Assembly (NCBI GenBank): GCA_964030785.1
Contig: OZ034978.1
Coordinates: 206,001 to 270,000, forward strand
Origin: Siderastrea siderea
Taxonomy: Eukaryota; Cnidaria; Anthozoa; Scleractinia; Rhizangiidae
Direction: 5' to 3'
DNA length: 64,000 bases
Below the pieces are notes generated by a model. That model worked only from the letters and a program-made list of their open reading frames with translations. It ran no database searches and had not been told where the DNA came from. Shown here in pieces: positions 59,491-64,000 of the stretch. Position 1 is the stretch's first letter. Every line of letters begins with the position of its first letter. A program made the position numbers and the translations under genes.

Positions 59491-60039
59491 TCACACAATA
59501 TGAGAGCAAATTATGACAATGAAAGCAACACTACTGCACCTTTTGTCTGATGCATCGAGGAGATTGAAATCCAAGTTTGCATTCTTTTCCTCCATGAATC
59601 GACGTATTCCGCACACAATCTGATATATGGTTCTGGGTGGGTATCTTTCCTTTGATGGTTTAGCAACTTCTTGGATAAACTTTGCCAGCCAATAATTGAG
59701 GCTTAAAGCATCCATTTCAAGCAACGGAAATTCCAAGGACTGAACTTTGTGCAGATCGTAATTTTTAAATAGACCGCCTGGTTCCAACGTTGCTACTTTA
59801 GGAACTCGGACTTTTTGCCATTGTTCAAAAATTCCAACCGCCCATTTGTTTTTATATTGGGTAGACTTCGGAATAGCGCTGGCCACACACTTTTCTTCTT
59901 GTTCAAAAGTTTTGGCAGCTCTAAATCTGTACTCTGCCATTTCTGCTATTTGGCTTGTGAATTCAAAGCAACGTGTTTGCTTCGAACTGACAAACAACAA
60001 GACTGAAAAACGTTCCATTAAATGCAAGAATAATTTCAC
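59491..60039 (-). CDS. Crypton/DUF3504-type recombinase N-terminal fragment
   Basis: The minus-strand frame has 182 codons; the likely start is the second or later Met (MAEYRFRAAKTF, ATG at 59940). Features: STQYKNKWAVGIFEQWQK, HKVQSLEFPLLEMDALSLNY, LAKFIQEVAKPSKERYPPRT and YQIVCGIRRFMEEKNAN, the helical core-binding region found in Crypton-derived tyrosine recombinase-like proteins (ZMYM/QRICH1/KCTD1 type). After SDKR the expected family sequence is lost; a GT at AAAAG|GTGCAG could be a weak donor. The catalytic domain is absent, so it is a truncated copy or a first exon. Confidence 0.55.
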   Translation of the reverse strand: MKLFLHLMERFSVLLFVSSKQTRCFEFTSQIAEMAEYRFRAAKTFEQEEKCVASAIPKSTQYKNKWAVGIFEQWQKVRVPKVATLEPGGLFKNYDLHKVQSLEFPLLEMDALSLNYWLAKFIQEVAKPSKERYPPRTIYQIVCGIRRFMEEKNANLDFNLLDASDKRCSSVAFIVIICSHIV

Positions 60040-60164
60040 ACACTAGCACGTCGGCGACGGGATCTCAATCAACGCCTCAAAGCGTTGATTACGATCCACA
60101 AATAGAATATTTGAATCGAGAAAACTCATTAAAATGATAAGTGCTTCTAATTTTTTTTGTTGGA

Positions 60165-60319
60165 GAAGTAATTACAAAAACTCGTGCTTCGGGTTTCATC
60201 AGGTTTCCAAACACTCGAAAACAATAAAACCACTCGGCCTGCGGCCTCGTGGTTTCAAATGTTTTCTCGTGTTTGGAAACCTGATGAAACCCTCGCACTC
60301 GTTTTTAAAATAGTACTTC
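60165..60319. repeat. Palindromic MITE
   Basis: Arms with GGGTTTCATCAGGTTTCCAA and its complement, CCACTCGGCC|TGCGGCC|TCGTGG at the centre. It interrupts a Penelope-type RT relic. Confidence 0.7.
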
Positions 60320-61010
60320 ACTTTTGATAAACCCTTTTCTAACCCTTGGTGGATGGCAGGAAGAGAAGTGAGTGTATTGGAAGTTTCTGTGGGCTTAAAA
60401 TGTGAGCGGATATCAAGGATTGCTTGCTTGTTAAATCCTTCACCTTTGAAAAGAGTGGTATCCAGGAAGTTTATTTCTTTGTCTGAGATTCAGCCGGAAA
60501 TTTAATTGGGTCGGGTGGTGACTGTTTGCTAGGACAATAAACTCTTCTATCTCCGTTTTGTCAACATTCCACAGCAAGAATAAGTCATCGATGTATCTTT
60601 TCCACTCAAGTAGCAGAAGAGTGTAGAACATTTGTACTAATGTTTGACTGAACATGTGGCATTATGCTAAGCCCGATCAGTGTCTCTCTTTGACCAACAT
60701 TTATCAGATTTCGCTCTTCGCAACTTATCATTGTTGCGTTCAACGCGGCGATAATGAAACTTGGTCAGTGCGCCTTTAAATTTTCGTTCGACCTCTCTCT
60801 TTATGGAGTATATTTCTGTCTTTTACACTGTAACTCCTCGTCAGGAGTGATGTTTGCTTTTGCAATATAGCGCACGTCTCTTGAGTATAAGAATTTTTCT
60901 GTGTGGGCCTGAAATTTAACTATCGACGTTTCTGACTGCTCGATTTTTCTCTTGAGCATGGAAATCTTGTCGAAGGCGGACTGGCAGGATTGCTTGCTAG
61001 CGTTTGACAA
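60320..61010 (-). pseudogene. Penelope-type reverse transcriptase relic
   Basis: On the minus strand: an upstream helical segment (KRKIEQSETSIVKFQAHTEK; ITPDEELQ), a heavily broken middle, then WKRYIDDLFLLWN (YIDD catalytic site near 60590) and, after a frameshift, ISDKEINFLDTTLFKGEGFN, then ILDIRSHFKPTET. Typical of EN-type Penelope elements, of a different lineage from 26141. Dead. Confidence 0.6.
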
Positions 61011-61852
61011 ATTAGATCAGGCCTTTGAAAATAATAAATGCCGCAACAATGACACTGATTTTCAGCGCGACGGTATATTTCCTTTGGTCTCCAGCAAATT
61101 TAATTGGACGAGAAGGCGAAAGCACACGAAAAAAGCAACGAGGTGCTAAGTGGAACAGGATCGAAGACGCATTGGTAACAAAGAAATCGTGAATGAAAAT
61201 TTGCCCGGTTCCTAAAAGGGAACTGAATTGCTGCAGCACTGCTACCCCGTGTCTGGCCTATTTCCTAAAAAGTCGCGTTGTTGATCATGTATATAAAAAA
61301 AGAGAGTGCCGGCAAATAGAGATAGTCGCTAGAACGAAGACTTGTTTTACAAGAATTGAGACAATAATTGTTAACCTAATTTGTTGTTGTCTTTTATTTA
61401 CAAAGCTTTTAAAACGTCATCCAATTCACTTTTGGTATGTGTGTAAGTGTTTCACGGCTGCATTACTTACTGATATGAAACATTTACTATGACGTTCTAG
61501 GGACGTTGATTTTGCCGATCAAGGGATGGGATGTCATCTTTTTCTATTTCTTGGGTGAAAAATCGCCGGGAAGAGTGGCCAAAGTGTCGGCTGTCGCCGG
61601 CAGCCGGCTGCTATTTTGAACCCTGAATTTTGTTTGCCCATTCGAATGTTCATGTTTATCTGTTCAAAATAATTTGTTGTCGAAATATATAGAGCAGAGT
61701 GCAACGAAGTAGATAATAAATTCCCCAGTTACATGTCTTATAAAGAAAGACTGCTAACAGTGTACTTCCCCTAAACCTCTGGCATGTGGCTTCCTGCAAC
61801 TCAATCTGTTGACATAGCTGTATCCATCCTGTTGGTGTTATAAGTTTTACGT

Positions 61853-62223
61853 GATCATCCGGGTGAGTGTAGTCCTGAGAGGGTCTGTTTGTGGTAACAT
61901 TGACTGACATTTCGACAACCCGAGCAGAAGTCTTCATAGAGTCAAGTGAATTGTGAATCGTTAGTAGATGTCTGTCTGTTAACCCGTGATGTTATTGGCT
62001 GTGAAGACTGTAAAACATGATTGGTGGTTTTGATCGGTCTTTTGTTTGTTAAAGGTGGGTCAGTCTATTGTTAGTAAAATTAGTTGGTTTATCTATTGTT
62101 TGTCTGTCTTGCTGGTGTCGTCAATTAGTTGTTTGTAAGGTGCAGGTAGTTGTTGGAAACAGTTCAGTGGTGTTTGTTCTAAGTTAGTAAACCAGCTTTC
62201 CAGAATGATTCATTGATAGTACT
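61853..62223 (-). mobile_element. Truncated Penelope terminal fragment, inverted
   Basis: Reverse of the 3' end and terminal repeat of the 26060-28980 family, from the AAACAATAGATAA region to the CGGATGATCAC end, diverged (GAAATGTC replaces GAAACGTC). Joined head-to-head to the next feature. Confidence 0.8.
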
Positions 62224-62441
62224 TAGTCCGTATAACATCTACTGACAACATCTACTGACAATTCACAGTTCACTTGACTCTGATGATGACTTCTGCTCAG
62301 GTTGTCGAAATGTCAGTCAATGCCACCACAAACAGTCCTTACACTCAAACAGTCCTTACACTCAAACAGGACTACACTCACCTGGATGATCATGCTTCAC
62401 TGACTTATGGTATGACTCCTGGGTTCCAACCAATTTACAGT
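62224..62441 (+). mobile_element. Penelope terminal repeat, direct
   Basis: Same terminal repeat in direct orientation, with an internal duplication (ACACTCAAACAGTCCTT twice near 62340) and CTGATGA kept but GAAATGTC changed. Ends at CCAATTTACAG. No RT between, so only termini remain. Confidence 0.8.
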
Positions 62442-63300
62442 GCTTATGATTATAGAAGTAAGGAGAGGAAATTGGTGTTGATATTTTTTCAGTCTACATT
62501 CCAATTTACAATGATTATTGTCGGATGAAGTTGAACAAGATTTTTCAAGGATAACACAAACCGAAGCCTTGGTGATGCTCACTATCATGCGAAAAACTGA
62601 ATCCAATAATAATAAAATTATTTATTGTTTTATTATGCACCTACTTGAGTGTTTGTAAAAATGAGTGTGCACAAGAAACTAAACACATAGGTCATCATCA
62701 TATGTCATAAGTCAGGAGTATTATCTTTAGTGTACACATTATTGGCCTGGCCAGTTTAGCTTCAGGAGACCAAGATAATACTGACAGCACATTCAAAACA
62801 TTGCATTACCTTTTAAGTGTAAAGCTGTTTTTCATTTCAGTCTTTTGTCTCTTTAGATATCTCTAAAATATCATGAAGACCTAAACCCTCACTAAATGTG
62901 TATTGCAGTCAACTGGTACATGCTTGTTTTTAGTCTGTAGTTGATTAGTTAGTTTGCTGGTTTGTGTTTTAATTTGTGTTGATTTTATGAGCCTTAAATG
63001 GGCTCCCTTACTTGTTTTTTACTTTTTTTTTCATATTTGTTCAGGAACATTCCAGACATTATTTGGCAATGTAGAAAAATTTACATCTACCATGGAGTCA
63101 CCAAATTCTGTACAGAAATACAAAGTAAGTCTTGCAGTGGAGGAACTGCCAACTTTACTTCCTTTCTCTGAATGATGCTTGCTCTTCTTTCAGTAAATTA
63201 GTTAATTTGTAAAATAAACATGTTATGATGTATTGGGCTTATCTGTCCATAAATCAGAAAGGAAGAGACAAAGCTCAGATGATGTGTAACATACATTTTT
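62442..63300. other. Mostly unassigned; one exon candidate inside
   Basis: AT-rich, see 63045-63124 for the only coding candidate. Confidence 0.4.
63045..63124 (+). CDS. Single exon candidate, 80 nt
   Basis: A good acceptor (pyrimidine tract, TTTGTTCAG) at 63044 and a good donor AAA|GTAAGT at 63125. One frame is open: TFQTLFGNVEKFTSTMESPN, then SVQKYK. No neighbouring exon was identified and the protein is unknown. Another frame is also open across it, so the assignment is weak. Confidence 0.3.
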
Positions 63301-63307
63301 CTGCACA

Positions 63308-63360
63308 CTGAAGAAGGGCTATGCCCGAAACGTTTGTGCTGTTACAAACAATGTCACCTT
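63308..63360 (+). ncRNA. Hammerhead-like core of a second Penelope family
   Basis: CTGAAGA (63308-63314), a clean stem II GGGC-TAT-GCCC, GAAA (63327-63330), then C and a stem III GTTTGT...ACAAAC, followed by AATGTC. The CTGANGA...GAAA layout with paired stems II and III fits a hammerhead ribozyme. No Penelope ORF is adjacent, so it is probably a terminal-repeat remnant. Confidence 0.5.
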
Positions 63361-64000
63361 TATGTGTATAACTAGTGTATTAACTTTTTCTTTATCTGTA
63401 CGTAGTCTATCTTGCTGTCTCAAAGAAAATAATCTGTCTTCTTAATTTTATGAAGAAGGAAAACAAGTCATTTTCTATTACTTTAATGGTATAGTTTTTA
63501 AGACATGCTGTCACTGTTTAACCTCCTTTTCACTGTGCTTTTAGATACCAACTCTGAGATACTCGTGTGAACACAGATAGTTCGTTAAAATCATAAGTCC
63601 TTTTCAAACAATGGGAGCAGGTATGATATCTAACTGATCTATACATGGCACTTGTAATAGAATGATTATATTTATTTGCCTTCAATAACTTCCTTTGCAT
63701 CCATATTTAACATGTTTGACAGAAGGTAAATTAAACAAGGCTGGGAGATCCTAAGCAAGCTGTACTAAGCTTTTGTAAAGATTCCCCGTAATTAGGTATG
63801 GGAACATATTTCAGTAAGGCATCAAGATAAGGATGTGTATATTATTTAACAGTAAAATTGTTACATTGCTACATTGTCCAAGGTTATATCTAATTAATGA
63901 TTCCAGTACCAATTAAACATATTAATTGATACTGAATTATATTTTAATTTGTATAGGAAATTGCACGACCTTGAGTACAATGAGTGATTAATGGGCACGA
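63361..64000. other. No feature recognised
   Basis: AT-rich sequence to the window edge without supported features. Confidence 0.45.

Larger units (their letters stand above)
58843..61625. mobile_element. hAT-like TIR element carrying other element fragments
   Basis: Ends CAGGGTTCAAAATA and, reversed, CAGGGTTCAAAATA (14-bp TIR). AATTTT flanks both ends. AGCCGGCTG sub-terminal blocks occur near both ends. 2783 bp. Instead of hAT transposase the interior has a Crypton-like fragment, a palindromic MITE and a Penelope-type RT relic. Confidence 0.6.

Overview
This is eukaryotic, intron-rich, AT-rich nuclear DNA from an animal, most likely an anthozoan cnidarian (stony coral or close relative). 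Support comes from a large-intron ABCB half-transporter gene, Penelope-like retroelements with hammerhead-like motifs, tRNA-derived SINEs, CR1/jockey-type LINE, DIRS and BEL/Pao remnants, Crypton-like recombinase fragments and many DNA-transposon MITEs. The anthozoan placement is inference from element families and general sequence style; species cannot be told.

Host gene. One host gene is well supported: an ABCB9/TAPL-like transporter on the minus strand, seven coding exons from 33093 down to 5854 with fully consistent splice phases (448 codons). The N-terminal TMD0 and most of the transmembrane core are present; the ATPase half lies beyond the left edge. Its introns hold Penelope-like elements, SINEs, DIRS/BEL remnants, TTAA-flanked MITEs and a Tc1/mariner-like MITE. 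Weaker host candidates are an LRR fragment (3961-4353), an acidic first-exon candidate (5018-5141) and a single exon candidate near 63.1 kb.

Layout. 1-5.8 kb: MITE, a 141-bp satellite, a TGTTG-rich dispersed repeat, LRR fragment. 5.8-33.1 kb: the ABC gene. Within it, 8.9-12.6 kb is a Penelope-like ORF split by a 2.8-kb foldback element with tandem-repeat inverted arms and a 9-bp target duplication; 17.6-19.7 kb has DIRS-like and BEL/Pao relics; 24.5-29.0 kb is a young Penelope-like element with an intact 831-codon ORF, arranged head-to-head with a 5'-truncated copy and bounded by a 13-bp target duplication. 33-40 kb: SINE, truncated Penelope copy, nested palindromic MITEs.

40.3-55.9 kb is the most striking object: a 15.6-kb foldback structure whose two inverted arms are about 4.6 and 3.9 kb of a 10-bp minisatellite, with unique inverted ends, a perfect 9-bp flanking direct repeat, and a roughly 5-kb core. 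The core has a spliced, phase-consistent candidate gene plus inserted MITE, Harbinger-like and hAT-like elements; a LINE has landed inside the left arm. Architecture and 9-bp duplication match Drosophila FB / Mutator-type foldback transposons. The long Tyr-Thr-Gln-Leu-type ORFs here are by-products of the 10-bp period.

56-64 kb: mostly unrecognised DNA, a hAT-like TIR element (58.8-61.6 kb) holding a Crypton-like fragment and a Penelope-type RT relic, and another head-to-head Penelope terminal fragment.
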